From positions 124,001 through 188,000 of the forward strand of contig NZ_PVTF01000002.1 of assembly GCF_003002815.1 (NCBI RefSeq): 64,000 nucleotides of DNA. The letters are read 5' to 3'. Below are positions 8,228-16,762 of this stretch, one piece after another. The first letter of the stretch is position 1, and each line of letters begins with the position of its first letter. This DNA is from Umezawaea tangerina (GTDB taxonomy: Bacteria > Actinomycetota > Actinomycetes > Mycobacteriales > Pseudonocardiaceae). A program made the translations under genes and the position numbers. The notes below the pieces were generated by a model. It saw nothing but the letters and a program-made list of their open reading frames with translations. It was not told the DNA's origin and made no database searches.

Positions 8228-8251
8228 AATTCCGGGAACGTTCCCGGAATT
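8228..8251. promoter_or_regulatory. Perfect 24-bp palindrome upstream of arabinanase gene
   Basis: The sequence is a perfect palindrome centred between 8239 and 8240, with the core GGGAACGTTCCC and central CG typical of LacI-family operators. It lies 46 bases upstream of the GH43 start codon. A loop-free palindrome is more like a protein operator than a terminator. The LacI regulator at 15653-16639 is a candidate ligand-responsive repressor, but that link is inference. Confidence 0.6.
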
Positions 8252-8296
8252 CCGCCGCCGCCATGCACTTTCCGCACAAGGATCAAAGGAGATCCC

Positions 8297-9256
8297 TTGT
8301 CCGCATGGAAGAAGCGCGCACTGGCACTGGTGGCCGCGACGGCCGCCGTCACGGCGATGGCGTCCTACACCCCCGCCCACGCGGCTCCCGGCCGGGTGAC
8401 CGGCGACATCGGCGTGCACGACCCGAGCATGGTCAAGCAGCCCGCCGGCGGCTACCTCGTCGCGCACACCGGGGACAACATCGCGCTGAAGACCTCGGCC
8501 GACCGGACCGCGTTCCGCAACGCGGGGTCGGCGTTCCCCGGCGGCGCCCCGTGGACCACGGCGTACACCAACGGGAGCCGGAACCTGTGGGCGCCCGATC
8601 TGTCCTATCGGAACGGTCAGTACTACATGTACTACTCCGCCTCGACGTTCGGGGTGAACAAGTCCGCGATCTTCCTCGCCACCAGCACCAGCGGCGCGTC
8701 GGGGACGTGGACCCACCGCGGCCTGGTCGTCGAGTCGCGCTCCGGTGACGACTTCAACGCCATCGACCCCGACCTCGTGGTCGACGACCAGGGCCGCTGG
8801 TGGCTCAGCTTCGGGTCGTTCTGGTCCGGGATCAGGATGATCGCGCTGAACCCGTCCACCGGGCTGCGCTCCGACTCCGCGATGCGCTCCGTCGCCGGGC
8901 GCAACGGTGGCCCGATCGAGGCGCCGAACATCGTCAAGCACGGCGGCTACTACTACCTGTTCGTCTCCTTCGACTACTGCTGCCGCGGCGCGTCGAGCAC
9001 CTACCGCGTCATGGTCGGCCGCTCCTCCGGCGTCACCGGCCCCTACACCGACCGCGGCGGCGTGGCCATGACCTCCGGCGGCGGCACCCAGATCCTCGCC
9101 TCGGAGGGCAGCGTGCACGGGCCCGGCCACCAGGACGTGTTCACCGACACCGACAGCGACATCCTCACCTACCACTACTACAACGACAACGGGACGTCGT
9201 TGCTCGGCATCAACTGGCTGGGCTGGGACTCGGCGGGGTGGCCCTACGTGCACTAG
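8297..9256 (+). CDS. Secreted GH43 endo-alpha-1,5-L-arabinanase
   Basis: This is a 319-residue secreted glycosidase with a Sec signal (about residues 1-29, ending in AHA-AP). The GH43 five-bladed propeller residues are visible: Asp42 in VHDPS (general base), Asp157 in AIDPD (pKa modulator) and Glu208 in IEAPN (general acid). It likely hydrolyses alpha-1,5-arabinan from plant pectin. The TTG start at 8297 is favoured because an AAAGGAG ribosome site sits 5 bases upstream and the signal peptide begins there. A strong hairpin terminator follows at 9263. Confidence 0.88.
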   Translation: MSAWKKRALALVAATAAVTAMASYTPAHAAPGRVTGDIGVHDPSMVKQPAGGYLVAHTGDNIALKTSADRTAFRNAGSAFPGGAPWTTAYTNGSRNLWAPDLSYRNGQYYMYYSASTFGVNKSAIFLATSTSGASGTWTHRGLVVESRSGDDFNAIDPDLVVDDQGRWWLSFGSFWSGIRMIALNPSTGLRSDSAMRSVAGRNGGPIEAPNIVKHGGYYYLFVSFDYCCRGASSTYRVMVGRSSGVTGPYTDRGGVAMTSGGGTQILASEGSVHGPGHQDVFTDTDSDILTYHYYNDNGTSLLGINWLGWDSAGWPYVH

Positions 9257-9262
9257 CGCGGT

Positions 9263-9298
9263 GGTGAGCCCGTCCCCCGAACCAGGGACGGGCTCACC
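9263..9298. terminator. Bidirectional hairpin terminator
   Basis: A perfect 14-bp stem (9263-9276 with 9285-9298) with an 8-base loop lies between the convergent GH43 and DUF4394 genes. There is no long T run, as is common for actinobacterial terminators. It begins 7 bases after the GH43 stop. Confidence 0.75.
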
Positions 9299-9319
9299 GG
9301 CGGCGGCGGTCGGTGCTGG

Positions 9320-10195
9320 TCAGCTCCCGGTGAGGGAGATGGCCAGGTCGGTGAACGGGAGCGGGAACTGGCCGATGGCGGACACGTCACCGGAGAGCAG
9401 GTTCACGCTGTAGAGCGAAGCCGTGCCGTTCGGGGCGACGAGCGTGGCGAAGCCGAGGACGGACGTGGTCTTGCCGTTGGTCAGGACGCTGAAGATGTCG
9501 AACCCGGCGTTGGTCCCGGCGTCCACGGTCAGGGAGCCGGTGGCGGCCAGGGTGCCGTTGTTGGCGGGCGACTGGATCAGCACCTGGTCGGTGATCGTCC
9601 CGATGTCGAACAGCGTGGTGGCGGTGTCCGGGTTGAGGTCGTTGTTGGTGTAAGCGGCGGCCGTGACGCCCTTGGTCGGCGACTGCGTCGGCGGGGTGGT
9701 CAGCACCGCGTCCTCGATCGTGGTGTGGTCGTTGAGGTTGTGCCGCAGGTTCTGGCCGTTGTCGCTGATCACCCGCAGCCGGTCGGCCGCCGGGTTGAAG
9801 TCGACGCCGAAGTTGGTGCCGTACAACGGGACCTGGAGCTGCGACACCTTGGTGACGACCACGTCCGGTACCGCGGGCGGTGTCTTGACGGTGTAGATGC
9901 CGCCCTTGTTGCCGACCAGGTACATCAGCCCGTCCTGGACGCGGAAGTCGAGGCCGATCGCCGAGGTGTCGCCGACGAACCCGGTGATGAGCCGGAACCA
10001 GTCGAACACCTGGGGCCGGTCGGTGGTGAACGTGGCCATCAGCGTGCCGTCGGCCGAGATGCCGAACGCCCGCAGGCTGGGGGTGGCGGCCGAACTGCTG
10101 GCCGTGTTCCCGACGACCACCGCCGCGGCGACGGAAACGACGACGGCGGCCGCTGCCATCCCTTTCCTGAACCCTCGTGTGAAGTGCGTCCTCAT
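9320..10195 (-). CDS. Secreted DUF4394 domain protein
   Basis: This 291-residue exported protein has a signal peptide (about residues 1-36, ending SSSAATPS). The body shows the repeated short beta-strand pattern of DUF4394, including GVDFNPAADRLRVISDNGQN, a phrase typical of that family. DUF4394 proteins have no established function; the fold is probably a beta-propeller-like repeat. A GGGGAGAG ribosome site precedes the ATG. It stands alone, convergent with the arabinanase gene. Confidence 0.85.
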   Translation of the reverse strand: MRTHFTRGFRKGMAAAAVVVSVAAAVVVGNTASSSAATPSLRAFGISADGTLMATFTTDRPQVFDWFRLITGFVGDTSAIGLDFRVQDGLMYLVGNKGGIYTVKTPPAVPDVVVTKVSQLQVPLYGTNFGVDFNPAADRLRVISDNGQNLRHNLNDHTTIEDAVLTTPPTQSPTKGVTAAAYTNNDLNPDTATTLFDIGTITDQVLIQSPANNGTLAATGSLTVDAGTNAGFDIFSVLTNGKTTSVLGFATLVAPNGTASLYSVNLLSGDVSAIGQFPLPFTDLAISLTGS

Positions 10196-10347
10196 CAGCT
10201 CTCTCCCCTCTTGGAGCCCTTGCGCCCCAAGCTATTCGGCGGCACTGGACATCCGTTGGACGTCGGCGCCGCTGCTCGCTTCGGCGTCTTGTGCACGACA
10301 AGGGGAGGCAGCAGATTGGAGGAACGCGAACGAGAAGGGGACCAACG

Positions 10348-10782
10348 ATGACGATCAGACGTGCGGTGGCGGCGCTCGCCGTGTGCGCGGCGGCACTCCT
10401 GGGGTGGAGCGCGCCCGCCACGGCGCGCGGGGCCGACACCGCACCGCCGACGTGCTCGTCGGAGCCGAAGTCCGTCACCCCGGTGGAGATCGGGTACAAC
10501 GGCCTGTGGACCTACACCTACACCCTGTCCTGGTGCGTGGAGGCGGGCAGCATCGTCTGGGTGCTGCCGGACGTGAGCCACGTGGAGCACAGCACCGCGT
10601 GCGCCTGGGCGGGGCGGATGGAGGAGTCGGTGACCAGGGGCACCGAGTCGTGGGTGGCCTTCGACATGAGCGAGTACACGTGCGTGCGCGGCGACGGCGG
10701 CGTCCAGGGCGTGAACCCGTGGGTGGTGGTCACCGTCCACCCGAACGGGACCTACGAGGTGAGCCACGGGGTGGAGGACTAG
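10348..10782 (+). CDS. Small secreted Cys-containing protein
   Basis: This 144-residue protein has a classical signal peptide (about residues 1-27, ending ATARG) after a GAAGGGG ribosome site. The mature part has four Cys (PTCSSEP, LSWCVEA, STACAWA, EYTCVRG), which could form two disulfides, in a short beta-rich domain. The family is not recognised. Its stop codon overlaps the stop of the convergent AfsR-like gene in a shared CTAG. Confidence 0.65.
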   Translation: MTIRRAVAALAVCAAALLGWSAPATARGADTAPPTCSSEPKSVTPVEIGYNGLWTYTYTLSWCVEAGSIVWVLPDVSHVEHSTACAWAGRMEESVTRGTESWVAFDMSEYTCVRGDGGVQGVNPWVVVTVHPNGTYEVSHGVED

Positions 10783-13700
10783 ACCGCGGTCCGGTCCCCG
10801 GCCCGCTTGAGAACCGCGGCGGTCCGGGCGGCACCTTGGCGGTGACCGGTCTCGCGGTGCACGTCGAGCGCGCGGCGGGCGTGGTGGAGCGCGGCACGGG
10901 CCTCGTCCGCGTCGAGCAGGATCTCGGCGAGCACGGTGAGCGCCTGTCCGCGCAGCGCGAGGTAGCCCGCCTGCTCGGCGAGGGCGAGCGCGTGCCGGGC
11001 GTGGTCGCCGTCCCCGGTGGCCGCGGCCAGGCCGATGAGGATCTCGACCTCGGGGTAGCGGTCGCCGGTCTCGCGGCTCAGGTCCAGCGCCTGCTGGTAG
11101 CGGTCGACGGCGTCCTGCCCGCGGCCGGACCGGTGGTGCAGGGCCGCGAGCGCGGCCAGCGCCTCGGCCTCGGTCCGCGGGTCGCCGGTCTCCTGGGCCA
11201 GGGTGACGCCCGCGCGGGCGTGGTCGAAGGCCTCGGCGCGCCGGCCGAGGTCGCCGTACGCGCCCGCCAACCGGCTGTGCACCTCGGCCTCGCCGCCGCG
11301 GTCGCCCGCCTCGCGGTGCAGCGCGAGCGCGCGGACGAGCAGTTCGGACGCCTCGTCGGGCGCTCCCCTGGCGCGTTGCGCCTGGCCGAGGTTGCTCAGG
11401 TTGATCGCCTCGCCGTAGCGGGACCCGATCCGCCGGTACCGGGTCAGCGCCTGCTCGTAGTGCTCGGCCGCCTGCGCCAGCCCGCCCATCTCCCAGTGCA
11501 CCAGGCCGAGGTTGCCCAGTGCGACGGCCTCGCCCGCGGTCTGGCCGATCGTGCGGCTGAGCGCGAGCCCCCGGCTGAACCTGGCGGCGGCGACGGCGAG
11601 CTTGCCCGCCTGCCAGTACGCGCAGCCGAGGTTGCCGAGGACGGCGGCCTGCGCCTCGACCCAGCCGACCTGCCGGGCGAGCACGAACCCGTGCGCGTAG
11701 TGCCGGACGGCCTGCCGGTAGCGGCCCTGGCGGAAGTTCAGGTCCGCCAGGCTGAGCCGGGCCGCGGCGCCCGCGCGCGGTTCGTGTTCCCGTTCGGCCG
11801 CGGCGAGCCCGGCCTCGGCGGTGGCCGACCACTCCACCCGGCGCATGCTCTTCCAGAAGTAGCCCCGCAGCGCGTCGGCGAGCAGCCAGGCCATCCGCCG
11901 CGGCCCGACCCGCGCCGCCTCCCGGACGGCCGCGACGAGGTTGCCGCGCTCGGCGTCCAGCCAGTTCGACGCCGTGGCGAGGTCGGTGACACCCGCGGGC
12001 ATCGGCGCCTCCAGCGGCGGGACGGGCAGCCGCAGCATGTGCGGGTACAGCAGCCGGGCGGCACCGTCGACCGCGTGCAGGTACCACTCGTACAACGCGC
12101 GCCTGGCCGAGTCCCGGTCCTGCTCCGGGTCCTCCCGGTCCACCTGCTCGGCGGCGTAGCGGCGGAGCAGGTCGTGGAAGCGGTGGCGGTCGGGCCCGTG
12201 CCGCTCGACCAGGTGCGCGGCCGCGAGCCGGTCCAGCAGCGGACCGACCCGCCCGGTGTCGGTCCCCGCGAGCGCGGCGACCGCCTCGGTGCTGAAGTCG
12301 GTGCCCGGCACCAGGCTCAGCAGCCGGAACAGCCGTTGCGCCGCGGCGGGCAGCGCCGCGTAGGAGAGGTCGAACGCCGTCCGCACGGCGGCGTGCTCGT
12401 CGCCCCGCACGGAGAGCGCCGCCAGCAGGTTGCCCTCGCGCAGCCGGACGACGTAGTCGTCGACCCCGCTGCCGGGGTGCTCGGCGAGGTTGGCCGCCGC
12501 GATCCGCAGCGCCAGCGGCAGGTAGGCGCACAGCTGGGCCAGCTCGGCGGCCGCGGCGTGGCCGGGTCCGAGTACGGACGCCAGCAGCTCCAGCGCGTCG
12601 GCGGGGTCCAGCACGTCGAGCGTGAGCTGGCGGGCGCCGTGCATGGCGACCAGCCCGGTCATCCGGTCGCGGCCGGTCACCACCACCAGGCAGCCGGGAC
12701 CGGCGGGCAGCAGCGGCCGGATCTGGTCCGGACCGGCGACGTTGTCCAGCAGCACCAACGTCCTGCGGTCGGTCATCAGCGTCCGGTACATCGCCGACGC
12801 CGAGTCCAGGTCGACGGGCACGCGCTCGGCCGGCACACCCAGTGCCGACAGGAACTGGGCGAGCACCTCGATCGGCGTCGCCGCCGGACCCGGCGTGTGG
12901 CCGCGCAGGTTGGCGTAGAGCTGCCCGTCGGGGAACCGGTCCCGGACGCGGTGCGCCCAGTGCACGGCCAGCGCCGTCTTGCCGACCCCCGCGGTACCGG
13001 AGATCGCGGCGATCGCCACCGCGCCGCCGGACCGGTCGCCACCCGCCACCATGGCGTCCAATGTGGACAACTGCGCGGTGCGGCCGGTGAACCCGCCGGG
13101 CTCGGCGGGCAGCTGCTTCGGCACCCGCAACCCGGACTGCGGGCGTGCGGCCGCACGGGTCGTGCCGCCGATGTCCTGGAGCAGCGCCGCGTGGGCCTCG
13201 CGCAGCTCCGGGCCGGGATCGATGCCGAGCTCGTCCACCAACCGGTCGCGGACCTCGTGGTAGATCCGGAAGGCCATGGCCCGCCGGCCCACGGCGTGGT
13301 GGGCGCGGATCAACCTGGCCTGCGCGGGCTCGTCCAGCGGCTGCTCGGCCGCCGCCGCGGTGACATCGGGGAGGATGTCGGCCGCCGCCCCGATCTCGAT
13401 CATGGCGTCGCCGTACCGGCCGAGCACCTCCCAGCGCTTCGACACCAGCGCCACGACCTTCGGGTGCGAGGCCAGGAACGGCACGTCGGCCAGCGGTCTG
13501 CCCTGCCACAGCCGCAGCGCCTCCCCGAGCAGCGCCGCGACGCTGGCCGTGTCGTCGTCGCGCTGCGCGGCACCGGCCCGCGCGACCAGGCCGCGGAAGC
13601 GCACCAGGTCGACGTCCACGGCGTCCTGGTTCACCGCGTAGCCACCGCTCACGTGCGGCAGGACCGCGCTGCTGGTCCGGCGCACGCGGTCGGGCTCCAG

Positions 13701-13931
13701 CAGTCGGCGCAGGTGCTTCACGTGCGTCTGCAGCACGTTCACCGCGCTGCGCGGCGGGCTGTCGCCCCACAGCGAGTCGACCAGCTCGCGCTTGGTCACC
13801 ACATCGCCCTCGGCGAGCACCAGCAGCCCCAGGACCGCGCGCCTGCCCGGTGGTCCGAGCTCGATCTCCCCGTCGTCGCCCCACGCCCGCGACGGACCCA
13901 GCACCTGGATCCGCACGGACTTCACCACCAC
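10779..13931 (-). CDS. AfsR/SARP-family regulator with NB-ARC and TPR
   Basis: This 1050-residue regulator has an OmpR-type winged helix (about 6-90), a bacterial transcriptional activation domain (about 95-250), an NB-ARC/STAND ATPase with Walker A GTAGVGKTALA (about 311-321) and Walker B TLVLLDNV, and then many TPR repeats (about 700-1040). Proteins of this architecture, such as AfsR, switch on secondary metabolism or development after ATP-dependent assembly. The start is a run of GTG codons at 13931. No biosynthetic cluster is adjacent, so its target is unknown. It carries no RHIM-like tail that would pair it with the cyclase at 20957. Confidence 0.9.
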   Translation of the reverse strand: MVVKSVRIQVLGPSRAWGDDGEIELGPPGRRAVLGLLVLAEGDVVTKRELVDSLWGDSPPRSAVNVLQTHVKHLRRLLEPDRVRRTSSAVLPHVSGGYAVNQDAVDVDLVRFRGLVARAGAAQRDDDTASVAALLGEALRLWQGRPLADVPFLASHPKVVALVSKRWEVLGRYGDAMIEIGAAADILPDVTAAAAEQPLDEPAQARLIRAHHAVGRRAMAFRIYHEVRDRLVDELGIDPGPELREAHAALLQDIGGTTRAAARPQSGLRVPKQLPAEPGGFTGRTAQLSTLDAMVAGGDRSGGAVAIAAISGTAGVGKTALAVHWAHRVRDRFPDGQLYANLRGHTPGPAATPIEVLAQFLSALGVPAERVPVDLDSASAMYRTLMTDRRTLVLLDNVAGPDQIRPLLPAGPGCLVVVTGRDRMTGLVAMHGARQLTLDVLDPADALELLASVLGPGHAAAAELAQLCAYLPLALRIAAANLAEHPGSGVDDYVVRLREGNLLAALSVRGDEHAAVRTAFDLSYAALPAAAQRLFRLLSLVPGTDFSTEAVAALAGTDTGRVGPLLDRLAAAHLVERHGPDRHRFHDLLRRYAAEQVDREDPEQDRDSARRALYEWYLHAVDGAARLLYPHMLRLPVPPLEAPMPAGVTDLATASNWLDAERGNLVAAVREAARVGPRRMAWLLADALRGYFWKSMRRVEWSATAEAGLAAAEREHEPRAGAAARLSLADLNFRQGRYRQAVRHYAHGFVLARQVGWVEAQAAVLGNLGCAYWQAGKLAVAAARFSRGLALSRTIGQTAGEAVALGNLGLVHWEMGGLAQAAEHYEQALTRYRRIGSRYGEAINLSNLGQAQRARGAPDEASELLVRALALHREAGDRGGEAEVHSRLAGAYGDLGRRAEAFDHARAGVTLAQETGDPRTEAEALAALAALHHRSGRGQDAVDRYQQALDLSRETGDRYPEVEILIGLAAATGDGDHARHALALAEQAGYLALRGQALTVLAEILLDADEARAALHHARRALDVHRETGHRQGAARTAAVLKRAGDRTAV

Positions 13932-14109
13932 CGCCGGTCGACACGTGGCCCGCCGCCCGGCACCGGAGGCGAACGCTATCTGGCTCGCCCCAGGCTAGCG
14001 CTTTCCGCCACCGGTCGGTCCGCTCGGGCGTGCGCGCAGCTCAGCGGGCCGCCAGTCGAGACGCGGCGCGCGTTCCACCCGGAGGGGAATCCCCCGCCGT
14101 ACCGGACGA

Positions 14110-14142
14110 CCGCGAACCCCCTGTGCGGCAAGGGGTTCGCGG
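14110..14142. terminator. Hairpin terminator after anti-sigma gene
   Basis: A perfect 11-bp stem (14110-14120 with 14132-14142) lies just past the stop codon of the minus-strand anti-sigma gene. The loop is 11 bases. It probably ends the sigma/anti-sigma transcript. Confidence 0.7.
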
Positions 14143-14150
14143 CGCGGGTG

Positions 14151-15050
14151 TCAGATCACGAACGCCGGGTCGGTCGCCAGGGTGACCAGCTGCTGGTCGG
14201 TGAACACCGTCGGAGGCGCGCCGTCGACCCCCGAGCTGCCCCAGACCTCCACGACCGTCCCGTCGGCGCGGTAGTGCTTGGCGACCCGGTGCCGCTGCTG
14301 GAAGGAGCTCCCCGTCCCCGACCTGTCGTCGTTCGTCCGGGACGCGACGACGAGCGGGTCGGGCAGCGCCATGGACCCGTCGGACTCCTCGTCGACCCGG
14401 ACGTAGCTGCCGTCGGCCTGCCGGTAGCACAGCGCCCCCGTCCCGTGGTCCGGCTCGACCGCCGCCGGCTCGACGAGCGTGCACTCGCCGGGTGGGAGCT
14501 GCCGCACGACCCGCGCCGCCGACTTGCCGAACACCCGGACCAGCAGCTCGCCGTTGACGGCATCCCCGACGATGGTGAAGTTGGTCGTGAGGTCCCAGCG
14601 CGGCACCGGGATCCCGAAGGTCTGCTCGTGGGTCACCGCGCCCGGCACCACGACGGGCACCTTGGCCTTGAGCACGTCGGCGAACACGGGGAGCTTGGGG
14701 CGCGCGTCCGCGTTCGGCACGGGCACCGGCCCCTTCGGCAGCTGCGGGTAGGGCCGCACCCTCCCGGACGCCGACCCGTCGGGCGCCGCCGGGTCCGACG
14801 TCGCCGCGCTGGACGTCGCCGCGTCCGTCGTCGCCGCGTCGGGTGCCGGGGGCGAACTGCCCGCGAGCGGCCCGCCGAAGGCGAGCAGCCCGCCGAGCAC
14901 CACGGTCGTGCCCAGCGCGGTGGCGACCACCGCGGTCCGCCGTCGAGCCCGCGTGCGGGACTTGTGGATCACCACGTCGACGTCGACGTCGGGGGTCCGC
15001 GAGGTGTCCGCCAACGTCGCCAACGCTTCCACCAGCTTCTGGTCGTTCAC
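14151..15050 (-). CDS. Membrane anti-sigma-like protein for SigE-type ECF factor
   Basis: This 299-residue protein has a short cytosolic N-terminus (about 1-38), one membrane segment (about 39-62), an Ala/Thr/Ser/Pro linker and an extracytoplasmic domain. The architecture fits a membrane anti-sigma factor or a sigma-operon sensor, although no zinc-finger His/Cys motif is visible. It is translationally coupled to the sigma gene (GTGA overlap at 15047-15050). The role is inferred mainly from this coupling. Confidence 0.7.
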   Translation of the reverse strand: MNDQKLVEALATLADTSRTPDVDVDVVIHKSRTRARRRTAVVATALGTTVVLGGLLAFGGPLAGSSPPAPDAATTDAATSSAATSDPAAPDGSASGRVRPYPQLPKGPVPVPNADARPKLPVFADVLKAKVPVVVPGAVTHEQTFGIPVPRWDLTTNFTIVGDAVNGELLVRVFGKSAARVVRQLPPGECTLVEPAAVEPDHGTGALCYRQADGSYVRVDEESDGSMALPDPLVVASRTNDDRSGTGSSFQQRHRVAKHYRADGTVVEVWGSSGVDGAPPTVFTDQQLVTLATDPAFVI

Positions 15051-15598
15051 CGGTCAGTCCGCCTTTCCATGGTGATCAGGTCTTCCGATGTCCCGGAGAG
15101 GGCGGCGCGCAGGGCCGCCAACCCCCTGGCCGTCCGGCTCTTCACGGTCCCCTCGGTGCAGCGCAGCGCGGCCGCGGTCTCGGCGATCGACAGCTGCGAG
15201 TAGAACCGCAGCACGACCGCCGCCCGTTGCAGGGCGGGCAGCGTCGCCAACGCCTTGCGCAGCGCCTCGGTGTCGCCGGACGTCCAGTCGACCAGCGCCG
15301 GGTCGGCGAGGTCGTCGGGCAGGTCCGGCACCACGCCGTCGCGCGACTCCCGCCGCCGCCACGGCTTGCGCTGCTCGTCCAGCCAGCACCGCAGCAGCAC
15401 CGTGCGCACGTAGGCGTCGACGCCGACCGGTGGGTCGATCCGCCGCCAGGCCCGGTGCAGCTTGATCAGCGACGCCTGCACCAGGTCGTCCGCCGTGTGG
15501 CCGTCCCCGCAGAGCAGGTAGGCGAGCCGCCCCATGGCCGGGATCGCCGACTCGGCGAACCGCCGGAAGGCCTCGTCTTCGGGATCTTTTCTTCGCAT
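15047..15598 (-). CDS. SigE-family ECF RNA polymerase sigma factor
   Basis: The 183-residue product has sigma region 2 (AYLLCGDGHTADDLVQASLI, with the usual helix for -10 recognition) and region 4 (LSIAETAAALRCTEGTVKSR, the -35 HTH). The wording matches the actinobacterial SigE-family group. The ATG at 15598 was chosen over an upstream GTG/ATG because an ECF-type promoter ends at 15611. That promoter suggests autoregulation. Confidence 0.88.
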   Translation of the reverse strand: MRRKDPEDEAFRRFAESAIPAMGRLAYLLCGDGHTADDLVQASLIKLHRAWRRIDPPVGVDAYVRTVLLRCWLDEQRKPWRRRESRDGVVPDLPDDLADPALVDWTSGDTEALRKALATLPALQRAAVVLRFYSQLSIAETAAALRCTEGTVKSRTARGLAALRAALSGTSEDLITMERRTDR

Positions 15599-15610
15599 GC
15601 CCACACCGGT

Positions 15611-15638
15611 AACACGGAGGCGCACCGGCGGAGGTTCC
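15611..15638 (-). promoter_or_regulatory. ECF-type promoter of the sigma/anti-sigma operon
   Basis: On the minus strand, GGAAC (15638-15634) is followed by 17 bases and CGTGTT (15616-15611), matching the usual ECF pattern of GGAAC and CGT-type elements. It sits just upstream of the sigma factor ATG. It is a good candidate for self-activation. Confidence 0.6.
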
Positions 15639-15652
15639 CCGAGGGGATGCGG

Positions 15653-16639
15653 TCAGGTCCTGGCCGGGCCGGTGGAGTCGCGGACGACGAGCGTGGTCGA
15701 CAGTTCCAGGTGCAGGGCTTCCGGGCGGTGGCCGTCCAGGACCCGCATGAGCTGGGTGACGGCGATGCGGCCCATCTCGGCCAGCGGTTGGCGGACGGTG
15801 GTCAGCGCGGGGGTGGTGGCCCGGCTCAGGTCGATGTCGTCGAAGCCGGTGATCGACACGTCCTCGGGGACGCGCAGGCCGCGGGCGCGGGCGGCCCGCA
15901 GTGCGCCGACGGCGAGCTTGTCGTTGAAGCAGACGAGGGCGGTCGGCGGGTCGGCGGCGTCCAGCAGCTCGCCGCCCGCGCGCAGGCCCGCGTCGGTTGT
16001 GGGCTCGACGTGGCGGATGCGTTGGCGGGCGGGGAGCACGCCCGCCGCGGCGAACGCGGCGTGGTGGCCCGCGGCCCTGGCGTCGCTGGCCAGCCACTCC
16101 TCTGGTCCCGCGATGACGCCCACGCGGCGGTGGCCGAGCTCGACGAGGTGGGTGGCCACGGCGCGGGCGCCCGCGAAGTGGGCGGCGGAGACCGCGGCGA
16201 CGTCCGGGGGCGGGGGTGTGCGCGGGTCGACGACCACGAACGGGAAACCGGTGCGGGACAGGGCGAGGAGCTGAGCGCCCTCCTCGGGCGGGAGGATGAG
16301 GATGGCGGAGCCGATGCCCGGCTGGTCGGGCAGGGTGCTCAGCGCGTCGTCGCGCTGGGAGGCCTCGCCCGCGTCGAGCACCATGCGCATCCCGTGCAGG
16401 CGAAGGGTTTCGGCGATCGAGGAGACGATCAGTCCGAAGTAGTCGGTCAGCAGGTAGGGGCACCGGACGTGGACCGCGCCGGGCGGGGTGTCGTCGCGGC
16501 GGTGCCGCTCGACGGCCTGGAGCACGAGCTCGCGGGTTCTCGCGGAGACGTTGACGTGGTCGTTGAGCACGCGGGACACCGTGGCGATGGAGACCCCGGT
16601 TTCCGCGGCGATGTCCCGCACCCTCGTTCGCCGCTCCAC
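15653..16639 (-). CDS. LacI-family transcriptional regulator
   Basis: This 328-residue regulator has the N-terminal LacI HTH (VRDIAAETGVSIATVSRVLN) with hinge, followed by a periplasmic-binding-protein-like sensor domain (LVVDPRTP-like strand, ALVCFNDKLAVGALRAARAR). Such proteins usually repress sugar-utilisation genes until a sugar binds. It is divergent from the GH30 glycosidase gene, its most likely target. The GTG start at 16639 lies 7 bases from a TATAGT -10 element, suggesting a leaderless mRNA. Confidence 0.9.
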   Translation of the reverse strand: MERRTRVRDIAAETGVSIATVSRVLNDHVNVSARTRELVLQAVERHRRDDTPPGAVHVRCPYLLTDYFGLIVSSIAETLRLHGMRMVLDAGEASQRDDALSTLPDQPGIGSAILILPPEEGAQLLALSRTGFPFVVVDPRTPPPPDVAAVSAAHFAGARAVATHLVELGHRRVGVIAGPEEWLASDARAAGHHAAFAAAGVLPARQRIRHVEPTTDAGLRAGGELLDAADPPTALVCFNDKLAVGALRAARARGLRVPEDVSITGFDDIDLSRATTPALTTVRQPLAEMGRIAVTQLMRVLDGHRPEALHLELSTTLVVRDSTGPART

Positions 16640-16645
16640 TCGATC

Positions 16646-16651
16646 ACTATA
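16646..16651 (-). promoter_or_regulatory. -10 element for leaderless LacI transcript
   Basis: TATAGT on the minus strand ends 6 bases before the GTG of the LacI gene, so transcription would begin at or next to the start codon. No good -35 is seen. Confidence 0.4.
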
Positions 16652-16696
16652 ACCGGCGGCCCCTGACCTGCCTCTTGACGTTGAACCAGGCGTGCG

Positions 16697-16713
16697 TGTT
16701 CCATGTCGGAACA
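16697..16713. promoter_or_regulatory. Inverted repeat in LacI/GH30 intergenic region
   Basis: TGTTCC and GGAACA face each other across 5 bases in the divergent promoter region. It is a candidate operator for the LacI regulator. A TGTTACA element occurs nearby twice in direct orientation (about 16718 and 16740). Confidence 0.4.
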
Positions 16714-16762
16714 ACTTGTTACATCCTGAGTGATGCCCTGTTACACATCGGGACGGGTGGCC

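Noticed and set aside
6523-8352. N-terminal extension of the CHAP gene to about 949 residues
   Set aside because: The extension is antisense or out-of-frame text over the transglycosylase and membrane-protein genes; the GTG at 6522 with TAGTG coupling is the real start.
10779-13931. NB-ARC protein as an NLR partner of the RHIM-tailed cyclase
   Set aside because: It has a standard SARP/BTAD N-terminus and TPR C-terminus, with no Q-x-G amyloid-like motif at either end.
9897-15203. Very long plus-strand open frame (about 1768 codons)
   Set aside because: It is antisense to the AfsR-like and sigma/anti-sigma genes and reflects GC-biased codon use; the protein is Arg/Gly/Pro/Val-rich without domains.
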